A stretch of 64,000 nt of DNA from Domibacillus mangrovi (lineage in GTDB: Bacteria; Bacillota; Bacilli; Bacillales; Domibacillaceae): positions 33,461 through 97,460 of the forward strand of contig NZ_MRWQ01000002.1 of assembly GCF_001906925.1 (NCBI RefSeq), written 5' to 3'. Below are positions 45,317 to 53,777 of the stretch, in pieces (position 1 is the stretch's first letter; every line of letters starts with the position of its first letter). Below the pieces are notes generated by a model. It was not told where the DNA came from. It saw only the letters and a program-made list of their open reading frames with translations, and made no database searches. Both the position numbers and the translations under genes were made by a program.

Positions 45317-45790
45317 TTTCTTTAACTTTTTTATACATTTTTCTTAAATGAGCATACTGTTATTATTCGACGGTTATCCGTCACACCTCAAATTCGAATA
45401 GTCCTTTTTGAATTCGTATAGTCAGGGGCATCCTAGCTTTTTTTATATTGTTATTATATATGACTACCTCTTTAATCCCTGAACTACTCAAATCAATCTC
45501 AGAATCTTTTTCACTTGGTCACCTTAAACATGCATTTCTTTTACAATTGCTTCTTCATTGGATACGATATGAATTATCGGATCTAAACACACCGTGTGAT
45601 CATCGATAAAACGATCTCAAATCCTTTTTGTTAAAGTCTAAGGATCAACTTAACGATTTCAGACTTCAAAAAAATGCCCTGTGCTCTTATGATTAGATAG
45701 ATGTGTCAACTTAATAATTGACGATGAGAAAACGAAGGAACCCTGTACGATTATACATGCATATTATGTAAATAGACAGGGGGAATCATA
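45317..45790. other. Gene-free stretch, about 470 bases
   Basis: Decayed minus-strand frames around 45560-45660 (for example DDHTVCLDPIIHIVSNEEA) hint at a lost gene but no family could be named. Confidence 0.35.
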
Positions 45791-45949
45791 ATGGCACATG
45801 TAGGGTCCAAAGGATGGTATGTAAAAAAACTTAAAGAAGAGTTTAATGTGTCAAGAATTGATGGGAAAAAATTAGAAACCTATAAATCACATATTTTGCA
45901 TAACCATTACTATCACTTGGTAGAAGATGCAATGATGCGGAGGGAATAA
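45791..45949 (+). CDS. DUF2639 (YflJ-like) small protein
   Basis: A 52-residue protein opening MAHVGSKGWYVKKLKEEF, the diagnostic N-terminus of DUF2639, and continuing with GKKLETYKSHILHNHYYHL. A GGGGGAA site lies before the ATG. Members occur in Bacillus and have no known function. A terminator lies 47 bases after the stop. Confidence 0.85.
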   Translation: MAHVGSKGWYVKKLKEEFNVSRIDGKKLETYKSHILHNHYYHLVEDAMMRRE

Positions 45950-45995
45950 TTTCTCTTTTTTAACATACAAAAAACATTTTCAACAATAGGATTCA

Positions 45996-46024
45996 GCTGT
46001 CGACAAAGTCGACAGCCCCTTTTA
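45996..46024 (+). terminator. Terminator of the DUF2639 gene
   Basis: GCTGTCGAC-AAA-GTCGACAGC followed by CCCTTTT. Confidence 0.82.
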
Positions 46025-46051
46025 AATTTTAAAACATCTTTAACATTTAGG

Positions 46052-46564
46052 TTAATGCGCTCTGCCACCACATTCCGACAGCTTGATTTTGGTCTTCGGT
46101 CCGCCTTCCATTTTCGCTGAAACAAGCCCAAGTACAACACCTAGCAACGCACCAGCCCCCACTTCCACTGGCTGATGCCCGAGCAGTTCCTTTAGCTTTT
46201 TCTCACGCTCCACATACTCAAAACTTGGAAATTCACCAGAAAACTTCGCCAGATTATCTTCAAGATTGTTCACAAGCTTCGCAATTTCACCTGTATGACG
46301 CCGAATTCCTTGCGCATCATACATCACAATTACACCAAACACTGTCGCAAGCGATGTTTCCGTATGCCGCCAGCCTTTATTCGCTGCCACATAGGATGCC
46401 AGCGCCGCCACACCTGCAGAGTGCGAACTCGGCATGCCGCCCGTCGTGAAAGCCTGCTTCAAATCCCATTCCCCGGTTAGCTTTTTATGCGTCAAAATTT
46501 TCATCCCTTGTGCAATACCGATTGCTGACAGCGACGCCCACATTCCACCATTCATCTTTTCCAT
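46052..46564 (-). CDS. yuiD: Divergent PAP2-family membrane protein (YuiD-like)
   Basis: About 170 residues. The phosphatase-like motif GGMPSSHSAGVAALASYVA and the downstream RRHTGEIAKL match the divergent PAP2 family (YuiD), which has 3-4 membrane helices and probably acts on lipid phosphates. The start at ATG 46564 (MEKMNGGMWASLSAIGIAQ) has GTGGAGG 8 bases upstream and gives the family's usual length; the ATG at 46606 would add a charged leader. The C-terminal tail ending SECGGRAH is an unusual extension. Confidence 0.85.
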   Translation of the reverse strand: MEKMNGGMWASLSAIGIAQGMKILTHKKLTGEWDLKQAFTTGGMPSSHSAGVAALASYVAANKGWRHTETSLATVFGVIVMYDAQGIRRHTGEIAKLVNNLEDNLAKFSGEFPSFEYVEREKKLKELLGHQPVEVGAGALLGVVLGLVSAKMEGGPKTKIKLSECGGRAH

Positions 46565-46730
46565 AAGCAAGTCCTCCACTCCACGGACTAGTCCAATCCG
46601 GGACATCTATCTTCTCTCTCTTTTGATACCCATAATTTCATTTTTATATGCGGAAATCCGCCATTATTCTGTTATTATCATCCGAGCAGCAAGTCCTCTC
46701 CCATACATGCACTCATTTTCTTGAAAATAA

Positions 46731-46771
46731 CAAAAAAGGAATCAGAGTTGCTGATCCCTGATTCCTTTTTT
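46731..46771. terminator. Bidirectional terminator
   Basis: AAAAAAGGAATCAG, 12-base loop, CTGATTCCTTTTTT. It lies downstream of the REC-PAS-PAS kinase gene and upstream of yuiD. Confidence 0.85.
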
Positions 46772-46872
46772 AAAAGTAAATTGTCTGCGCTTTCAAAAAT
46801 GATTAAAAAGGTAGTCATTCTGCCCCTCATTACAGAGCCTTTTAAAGTAGTATTCATACCTAGATTCCTACT

Positions 46873-48987
46873 TTACACCTTTATATTTTCTATTTCGTGA
46901 AACCGTATAAAAAAGACCGTTCCTTGCTCACTTGTTTTTAAATCGATGACGGCATTATGGCGTTCGACAATACTGTAACAGATTGCTAATCCAAGTCCCG
47001 TCCCCGTCTCTTTTGTTGTAAAAAAAGGCGTTCCAAGCGTGTCAAGAAATTCTGGTTTTATTCCACAGCCTTGATCTTGTATTTCTAAAACAACTGTTTC
47101 ATTTTCTGTATATGTTTTTACAAGGAGCTGTCCCCCTGCATTCATTGCCTCTAAACCGTTTAAAGATAGATTTAAGATCAACTGACTGATTTCCTTTTCA
47201 TCGAGGAACGTTTTAGGGCATTCACCTAATTGAAGCGAGATCGACTTGTTTGATAACAAAGCCTCCGCCTGTATTAATGGATATAGCCCTTCAATAATAG
47301 GATTAAGAGGCTGAAGTGTTTTATAGCTCACCTTATTTTTAGCTAAATTAAGGAATTCCGTAATAATTGAATTGGCTCGATTTAATTCTCCAAGCATTAA
47401 ATCAACATACTCAATATTGAAAGGTTCTGGATCACTTTTTGATAATTGTAAAAAGCCTTTGACAGTCGTCATCGGATTTCTAATTTCATGAGCGATGCCT
47501 GCAGCCATTTCTCCAATTAAATTTAAACGATCTAGACGTGCCATCTCACTTTCTAATCGAACGTTTTCAGTAATATCTGTGATAACACTCAGGATACAGC
47601 TTTCACCTTGAATGTCAAAAATCTCAGTCGATAATAAGCCCTCATGAACGTCTCCGGATTTCGTTTGATATTGAATTTTTGCATTTCGAATACGATCTGT
47701 CGTTTTCAAACTATAACTCTCTTTTTTCGCTTGATTCGGATTTTGCCTAATATATAAGACCGATGTGTTTTGATTCACAACCTCTTCATAACGATAACCG
47801 GTATAATTCAACCAACTTGGATTCACATTTATATATCTTCCATCTGTCAATGATCGTATCTCAATTAAACATGGGCTCGATTCAAATATTTTATAAAAAT
47901 GTTCTTTTGATAAACGAAGATCCTCTTCTACTTTTTTTCGCTCATCAATTTCTTTTCGAAGTTTTTCATTGGCTAGTGAAAGCTTCTGTGTTCGTTCTTC
48001 TACTAGTTTTTCGAGAAGCCTATACTGTTGTTTCTTTGCTTGTTCCATGTTTTTTCGAATTGTAATGTCACGAATTGAACAAACATAAATATATTCATCC
48101 TCGATGATCGCTTCACCAATTTGAATATCAACCGGGAACCCTCCCCCTTTTTTATGTTTGGCAACAGCTTCAAGAAGCTGACCTGTACTTTCTTTGATGG
48201 AATCCATTTGCAGTGGGGTCGATTCAGAATTATTGTACTTCACTTCAGGTAGAAGGTTCACAATATGCTGACCGAGCACTTCCTCCATTGAATAGCCAAA
48301 CATCTCTTTGACAGCAGGATTGACAGATAACGTATAGCCTTGATCATCAAACGTAATAATAGTATCCAGCAAGGTTTCACCAATGACCCTTGCCAGCGCT
48401 TCATTTTTACGCAAATCAAACGTAGTGCTTTCTAATTTTTTATTTACTTCCTTAAGTTCAACTTGACGCTGTAACTCACTTCGGCGCTTCGTTTGTTCAT
48501 GATTTTGATAAATCTTGACAAACTCTTGAACTTTCAATTTTAACGTTTCAGGATGAAACGGTTTAAATATATAGTCAACTGCCCCGAGGCTATACCCTTG
48601 TAAAACATGCTCCGTCGTTTGATTAATCGCCGTAATAAAAATGATCGAAATATACTTAGATTTTTCCCTAGCCTTAATAAGCTTAGCTGTTTCAAACCCA
48701 TTTAATCCGGGCATTTGTACATCTAATAAAATAACAGCGAAGTCCTTTTTAAGCACGCACTTTAATGCTTCTTCACCAGAACTTGCACTAATTAAGTTAT
48801 AATCAGAGGAGTTTAACACTGCTTCCAACGCCAGCAAATTTCCCGGATGATCGTCAACCATTAGAATATTAATCTTTTGATCTTTTCCTTCATAATTCTT
48901 CTCTTCAATGGCGATTGGTCCGACTTGATTTGATAAAGAATTATTTGATCTTACGGTATAATTTTTCAAATGAATCAACTTCCTCAT
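46873..48987 (-). CDS. REC-PAS-PAS histidine kinase
   Basis: A chain of about 704 residues. An N-terminal receiver domain (about 40-160; NILMVDDHPGN, ILLDVQMPG with the phospho-acceptor Asp, KPFHPE) precedes two PAS domains (about 205-325 and 360-475), a HisKA box (AGIAHEIRNPMTTVKGFLQL) and an ATPase domain (LNLSLNGLEAMN, GTGLGLAI). It is cytosolic. The start is uncertain (ATG 48987 or TTG 48999) and overlaps the cheR gene by 47 or more bases, so translation is coupled. It should be phosphorylated by the adjacent hybrid kinase and itself act on an unknown regulator. Confidence 0.85.
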   Translation of the reverse strand: MRKLIHLKNYTVRSNNSLSNQVGPIAIEEKNYEGKDQKINILMVDDHPGNLLALEAVLNSSDYNLISASSGEEALKCVLKKDFAVILLDVQMPGLNGFETAKLIKAREKSKYISIIFITAINQTTEHVLQGYSLGAVDYIFKPFHPETLKLKVQEFVKIYQNHEQTKRRSELQRQVELKEVNKKLESTTFDLRKNEALARVIGETLLDTIITFDDQGYTLSVNPAVKEMFGYSMEEVLGQHIVNLLPEVKYNNSESTPLQMDSIKESTGQLLEAVAKHKKGGGFPVDIQIGEAIIEDEYIYVCSIRDITIRKNMEQAKKQQYRLLEKLVEERTQKLSLANEKLRKEIDERKKVEEDLRLSKEHFYKIFESSPCLIEIRSLTDGRYINVNPSWLNYTGYRYEEVVNQNTSVLYIRQNPNQAKKESYSLKTTDRIRNAKIQYQTKSGDVHEGLLSTEIFDIQGESCILSVITDITENVRLESEMARLDRLNLIGEMAAGIAHEIRNPMTTVKGFLQLSKSDPEPFNIEYVDLMLGELNRANSIITEFLNLAKNKVSYKTLQPLNPIIEGLYPLIQAEALLSNKSISLQLGECPKTFLDEKEISQLILNLSLNGLEAMNAGGQLLVKTYTENETVVLEIQDQGCGIKPEFLDTLGTPFFTTKETGTGLGLAICYSIVERHNAVIDLKTSEQGTVFFIRFHEIENIKV

Positions 48988-49783
48988 AATAATTTGCAAT
49001 GCTTGTAAATTTAATCCCTTCCTTACTGCCTAAACCAAGAAATCCAGATATGCTTAAACTTTCATGAAGTAGTTTGTATACATGATTTTGGAGTTCTTTA
49101 TTAAAATAGATCATCACATTCCTGCAAATAATCACATGGAATTCATTAAATGAGCCGTCTGTCGTCAAATTATGCTGTGCATAGACAACATTTTTCGTTA
49201 AAAACGAATGAAATGTAGCTTTGTCATGTTCCACTGTATAATACTCTGAGAAAGCCCTTATTCCCCCTGCTGCAAGATAATTTTTAGTATATATTTGCAT
49301 TCTATTGATAGGAAACTCCCCATCTTTTGCAATCTTTAATACATTTTCGTTCATATCAGTTGCATATATTCTCGTTTTTTCATACAATCCTTCTTCGTGC
49401 AAAAGGATGGCCATCGAATAGACCTCTTCTCCAGTAGAACAACCGACATGCCAAATACGAATGTAAGGATACTCTCTCAAAATAGGGACTATTTTCGTTC
49501 GAAATGATAAAAAAAAGCTTGGATCACGAAACATTTCTGTTACATTAATCGAAAAATCATTAAATAATTTTTTCATCACAAAGGGATCATGAAGAACCCT
49601 CTCCTGTAGAACTGAAATGCTGGAAATTTTCTCTGCGCGAATCCGATTCCAAACTCTTCTATTTAAAAAGGGCAACGCATAGTTTCTAAAATCGAATCCG
49701 TAATATCGATAAATCCCTTCAAGTAATAAGTCAATCTCAATTTCTTCTAACCTATTGTGTGATTGATCTCCATGACTATTCAA
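48941..49783 (-). CDS. CheR-type chemoreceptor/protein glutamate methyltransferase
   Basis: A 280-residue SAM-dependent methyltransferase of the CheR family: N-terminal helical domain (INVTEMFRDPSFF) and SAM-binding motifs IWHVGCSTGEEVYSMAILL, IYATDMNENVLKIA and ICRNVMIYF. No chemoreceptor, CheB or CheA is encoded beside it; instead it lies between two multi-domain kinases. That layout is seen in other bacteria where CheR-like enzymes act with hybrid kinases. The target of methylation here is unknown. Confidence 0.88.
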   Translation of the reverse strand: MNSHGDQSHNRLEEIEIDLLLEGIYRYYGFDFRNYALPFLNRRVWNRIRAEKISSISVLQERVLHDPFVMKKLFNDFSINVTEMFRDPSFFLSFRTKIVPILREYPYIRIWHVGCSTGEEVYSMAILLHEEGLYEKTRIYATDMNENVLKIAKDGEFPINRMQIYTKNYLAAGGIRAFSEYYTVEHDKATFHSFLTKNVVYAQHNLTTDGSFNEFHVIICRNVMIYFNKELQNHVYKLLHESLSISGFLGLGSKEGIKFTSIANYYEEVDSFEKLYRKIK

Positions 49784-49821
49784 CTTGTACCATCACTCCA
49801 TAACTCATACTAAATGCCCGC

Positions 49822-52593
49822 CTATCCGTATAGCCATACTCGTATGATCGAAAATAATTGATCTAAATTGACTGGTTTACTAATATAATCGGAGGCACCG
49901 GCCTCAATACATTCTTTTCGATCATTTTTCATTGCTTTAGCCGTCAGGGCAATGATCGGAAGACTTTGGAACTCCGGTAATTGGCGGATTACTCGAATCG
50001 TCTCAAATCCATCCATTTCGGGCATCATAATATCCATAATAACGAGATCTACATCTGGGTTCCCTTGTAAAACGGTAATCCCATCTTTTCCATTTTCCGC
50101 AAACAGCACTTCAACTTGATAACTTTCAAGCGCAGTTGTTAAAGCAAAGACATTACGCATATCGTCATCCACCACGAGTATTTTCTTACCTTCTAGCAAT
50201 GCTTTTCTTCCTTTTGCCTGTTTCCAAGAATCTTCACCCTGGAATGGATACTCCGCCAAAGCAACAGGCCCAGTACTTGAATTTTCTAGAAGTGCTACAG
50301 CTGCCTCTGATTCAGAAATAGCGATTTCCTTCCTGTCTATATTTTGATGATGAGGCAAATATAACATAAATGTGCTTCCATATCCTTCTATGCTTTCGAC
50401 TTCAATGAAACCACCTAATAGATGAGCGAGTTCTCTGCTAATGGAAAGCCCTAATCCGGTTCCTCCATATTTCCGGCTGATTGTCCCATCCGCTTGTTTA
50501 AATGCATCAAAAATAATGTTCTGATTTTCTGTGGCAATCCCAATTCCTGTATCTTTAACGGAAAAGACAAATTCTATATTTGAATGAGGGATAACATCTT
50601 CTTGCTCCTTTGAAAATATCCCTTTTTCTGCTTTTTCTATTGTTAATGTTACAGCACCATGTTCAGTAAACTTAAATGCATTGGATAATAAATTCTTCAA
50701 AATTTGCTGTAATCGCTGTTCATCTGTATGAATAACCTCCGGCAAATCAGAAGCAAGCTGAACATGTAATTTAATGTTTTTCTTACGGGCAACAGGAGTA
50801 AATTGCGCCTCCACAAATTCTTTCACATTAATCAGTTCTACGTCTTTAGACATCACTTCTGTTTTTCCTGCTTCAATTTTCACAATGTCTAAAATGTCAT
50901 TAATTAAATGCAATAAATCATTTCCCGATGAGTAGATTGTTTTCGCGTAACTTACTTGTTTTTCAGTAAGATTTCCATCCACATTATCCGTGAGCATTTG
51001 AGCCAGAATTAACAAGCTATTAAGAGGCGTTCGCAGCTCATGAGACATATTGGCCAAAAATTCCGATTTATACTGTGAACTTAGCGTTAACTGCTTCGCC
51101 TTTTCTTCCAGAATGTCTTTTACTTTTTCGACTTCTTTTGTCTTCTGTTCAGAGTGTTCATATTGCTCTTCAAGCTGTTCATTAACGGTTCTTAACTCCT
51201 CTTGCTGGGATTGAAGTTCTTCCGATTGGCTCTGCAATTCTTCCGTTAACGCCTGTGATTCTTGAAGCAGCTTTTCTACTTGCATATGTCTTAAAATACT
51301 TTTTATGTTCGTGCCGAGATTGCTCATGACCTCTTGCAGCAGCATTTCCTCTAGTTCATTAAACGGTTCAAATGAGGCTAATTCAATAACAGCCAATACC
51401 TCTCCTTGAAATTCTGCAGGAAGAACAAGGATATTCGATGGCCGGGCTGAGCCTAGGCCAGATGTAATTTTTATATAGTCTTTTGGAATTTGATTGAGTG
51501 AAATCATGCGGTTCTCTAATGCACACTGACCAACGATTCCTTCGCCTAAATGAAAGCTGCTAGCTCCAACCTCTTTTTGATTTTCATGGTTATCAGCATA
51601 AGCAGCTAGCTTGTGAAAGCTTCCGTTATACTTATTATCTTCCTTTATATAAATGACGCCATACGCTGCGCTTACCATAGGAGTGACTTTCGTAATGAAT
51701 ATGTGAGCTAACGTCTCTACATTATCTATTCCAGGATACATGGTCGCAATTTCAGCAATTTTTGTTTTTAACCAGCTTTGTTTTTCTGCAGCATATTTTA
51801 ATTCTTTTTCCTGCCTTGTATGCATTTCAAGTGCTTCCGCCATTTCATTGAACGAAATAGCAATTTTTCCAATCTCATCTTTTGTTTTAAGATGTATACG
51901 AGGTAACTTATTCAAGCTATTAAAATTAACTTCCGACATGACTGAATTGATCTTATTCAGTCTACCCGTCACATTCCACAAAATAAAAAGTAACATTGAT
52001 AATCCAAGCAAATAAGATATAGACACATATGCTCTAGTTACTTTAGTAACTTGATTATAAGTATCATTTAATTCGATTGAATTTTCATTGGCTATATTTT
52101 TCTCTATGTTTTTTAGTTGAGAGGAAACTTCATTCATACTGTTCATACTTTCTCGGCCCTTATACCAATAAAGTTGAGCTGCTTCTTCATTATTTCCTTC
52201 TTGTATGAATGCAGCTATTTCTTTATCTATTTCGGTATACGTTCTCATCGTTGCCTTTAAATTCTTCACTATTTCTTCTGATTCTTCGCTCTTACCCAAC
52301 TTTTCTAGGGAATTGATCGCTAGATAAACATCTTGAAGATGTTTATCCTTATCTATCTCAATTTTACCTTGAAGGTCTTCAGGTGGATTTGCAATTAGAT
52401 CTCTCGAGTCTTTGCTGTATTCATTCAATCCATCTTGAATGATGTTCGCATACATAAGTACCTCATTACTTTCAGTAAAATTATCTAACTCTTGAGTAAA
52501 GTTAGTCATCCTTGTCCCAATAAAAACATGAAGAAGAGCATCGATCCCATAAATAATACCAAAAGCGATAAACAGTTTCTTTTTAAATGTCAT
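49822..52593 (-). CDS. Hybrid sensor histidine kinase (HAMP-GAF-HisKA-ATPase-REC)
   Basis: A 923-residue membrane kinase. Two membrane helices flank an extracytoplasmic four-helix-type sensor domain (about 30-185). Then come HAMP (about 210-262), GAF (about 290-430), a Gln/Glu-rich coiled coil (about 435-510; EELQSQSEELQSQQEEL), HisKA (FLANMSHELRTPLNSLL), ATPase (DTGIGIATENQNIIF, GTGLGLSI) and a C-terminal receiver (KILVVDDDMRNVF, VIMDIMMPEMDG). It is the first gene of a three-gene signal operon with CheR and the REC-PAS-PAS kinase. The input ligand is unknown. Confidence 0.9.
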   Translation of the reverse strand: MTFKKKLFIAFGIIYGIDALLHVFIGTRMTNFTQELDNFTESNEVLMYANIIQDGLNEYSKDSRDLIANPPEDLQGKIEIDKDKHLQDVYLAINSLEKLGKSEESEEIVKNLKATMRTYTEIDKEIAAFIQEGNNEEAAQLYWYKGRESMNSMNEVSSQLKNIEKNIANENSIELNDTYNQVTKVTRAYVSISYLLGLSMLLFILWNVTGRLNKINSVMSEVNFNSLNKLPRIHLKTKDEIGKIAISFNEMAEALEMHTRQEKELKYAAEKQSWLKTKIAEIATMYPGIDNVETLAHIFITKVTPMVSAAYGVIYIKEDNKYNGSFHKLAAYADNHENQKEVGASSFHLGEGIVGQCALENRMISLNQIPKDYIKITSGLGSARPSNILVLPAEFQGEVLAVIELASFEPFNELEEMLLQEVMSNLGTNIKSILRHMQVEKLLQESQALTEELQSQSEELQSQQEELRTVNEQLEEQYEHSEQKTKEVEKVKDILEEKAKQLTLSSQYKSEFLANMSHELRTPLNSLLILAQMLTDNVDGNLTEKQVSYAKTIYSSGNDLLHLINDILDIVKIEAGKTEVMSKDVELINVKEFVEAQFTPVARKKNIKLHVQLASDLPEVIHTDEQRLQQILKNLLSNAFKFTEHGAVTLTIEKAEKGIFSKEQEDVIPHSNIEFVFSVKDTGIGIATENQNIIFDAFKQADGTISRKYGGTGLGLSISRELAHLLGGFIEVESIEGYGSTFMLYLPHHQNIDRKEIAISESEAAVALLENSSTGPVALAEYPFQGEDSWKQAKGRKALLEGKKILVVDDDMRNVFALTTALESYQVEVLFAENGKDGITVLQGNPDVDLVIMDIMMPEMDGFETIRVIRQLPEFQSLPIIALTAKAMKNDRKECIEAGASDYISKPVNLDQLFSIIRVWLYG

Positions 52594-53223
52594 ATCATTT
52601 CCCTTTTCTCCTCTATATATTTTTATTCCTGATACCCAGACTGAATTAAGAATATTCTTTCTTTTCTATAAATTGAATTGTACCATCTTTACATCAAAAT
52701 TGTATTGAACAAATATCCTTATTCCTAAAAAAAGACTCATTTCATGAATTCAATTCCAACTGACTATCTCAAACAACAATAAAGTGAAACTTCATTCAGT
52801 GGGGGTTTTCTTCATCCCCCACTGAATGTTAGTTGAACCAATCGGGCTTTTACGGGCAGTTGATCCCCCCGCTTATCCTTCTTTTCTTTTCAAAGTCTTG
52901 AAGCGGGGGTCTTACTGCCCGTTAATGCGGGATAAAATTGTTATTAAATTACATTGTATCCAGTTTGATCACTATTTTCCACAGTTAATTTATATACTAG
53001 TTATTTTTATCCAAGCTCTCTAGATCTGTGAAACTAGAGTGGTGGGGCACCCTTTTAACAACCAATTAGGATGTTAGCTCTTTTCTTTTTTTCTCTTTCC
53101 ACAGATAATGGTGTAACATTTATAGAACTTTTGTCGAACCTATTTTCTTTAATGAAAAGATATTTTATGCTTAACCCTGTCTTATGTGGTGAATATATAA
53201 AAATAAACAGGGGAGATTTCATT
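52594..53223. other. Divergent region with repeat copy E
   Basis: Carries copy E at 52779-52935 and the leader of the second Spo0E gene. No gene is recognised in the rest. Confidence 0.5.
52779..52935 (+). repeat. Structured dispersed repeat, copy E (short form)
   Basis: Nearly identical to copy C, with the same internal deletion. It starts ATAAAGTGAAACTTCATTCA and ends GCGGGATAAA. The inner stem CCCCCGCTT/AAGCGGGGG is perfect here, whereas copy C has a G-U pair at the same place. It lies about 290 bases upstream of the second Spo0E gene. Confidence 0.85.
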
Positions 53224-53391
53224 TTGATTAATCATGAGCACTTAGCTGAATTGAACTTTCAAATTAATGAATTACGTCATTTACTGATTTCTACTGGAAC
53301 GTCCCGTGGTCTCGGATGTATGGAAACACTTAAATATAGCGAAGAGTTAGACAAACTGATTATTCAAATACAACTGCATAACAGATGTTAA
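53224..53391 (+). CDS. Spo0E-family aspartyl-phosphate phosphatase (TTG start)
   Basis: A 55-residue protein, INHEHLAELNFQINELRHLL then ETLKYSEELDKLIIQIQLHN, with the Spo0E SxELD signature. The start is TTG 53224 with GGGGAG 8 bases upstream; the long open frame from 53071 includes no conserved sequence before this. It resembles the paralogue at 45155-45316 strongly in the C-terminal half. The terminator is at 53513. It precedes a sporulation-type kinase, so the two may set opposing inputs into the phosphorelay. Confidence 0.87.
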   Translation: MINHEHLAELNFQINELRHLLISTGTSRGLGCMETLKYSEELDKLIIQIQLHNRC

Positions 53392-53777
53392 AAAGCTCTA
53401 TTTGAGATGTAACTGTATATCAGGATAAATTTTAACTTTTTGTATAAACCTCCCTTTATTGGTAATACTGTTATTGTACGAAGTGTTTTGCTATGTTATT
53501 TTTATGTTTGACGCCGAGGTCTCCTCGGCTTTTTCCGGCTTTAATAATCCCCCAGCTGCTTGCCAAAAGACAGACCATCGTATCTTTCCACGATGGCTTC
53601 TCCAACATTCCTTTTCAACAATTTTCATTTTCTCCTGTCGTTCAGAATAATTTTTTAAATTTTTCGAAAGTTATGTAGCTCTTTCAACACATGATGCTTT
53701 ATTATAAATAAATAGATTAGGTATATTTACTTCATGTCTATAATCTTTAAATTGTCTATATAAAAGGGGAATAACGG
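53392..53777. other. Gene-free stretch before the membrane kinase
   Basis: Contains the Spo0E terminator at 53513-53535 and the kinase upstream region; nothing else. Confidence 0.45.
53513..53535 (+). terminator. Terminator after the second Spo0E gene
   Basis: GCCGAGG-TCT-CCTCGGC followed by TTTTTCC. Confidence 0.78.

Noticed and set aside
45510..45670. Possible lost gene on the minus strand
   Set aside because: Only short frame-shifted pieces remain and no family could be named.
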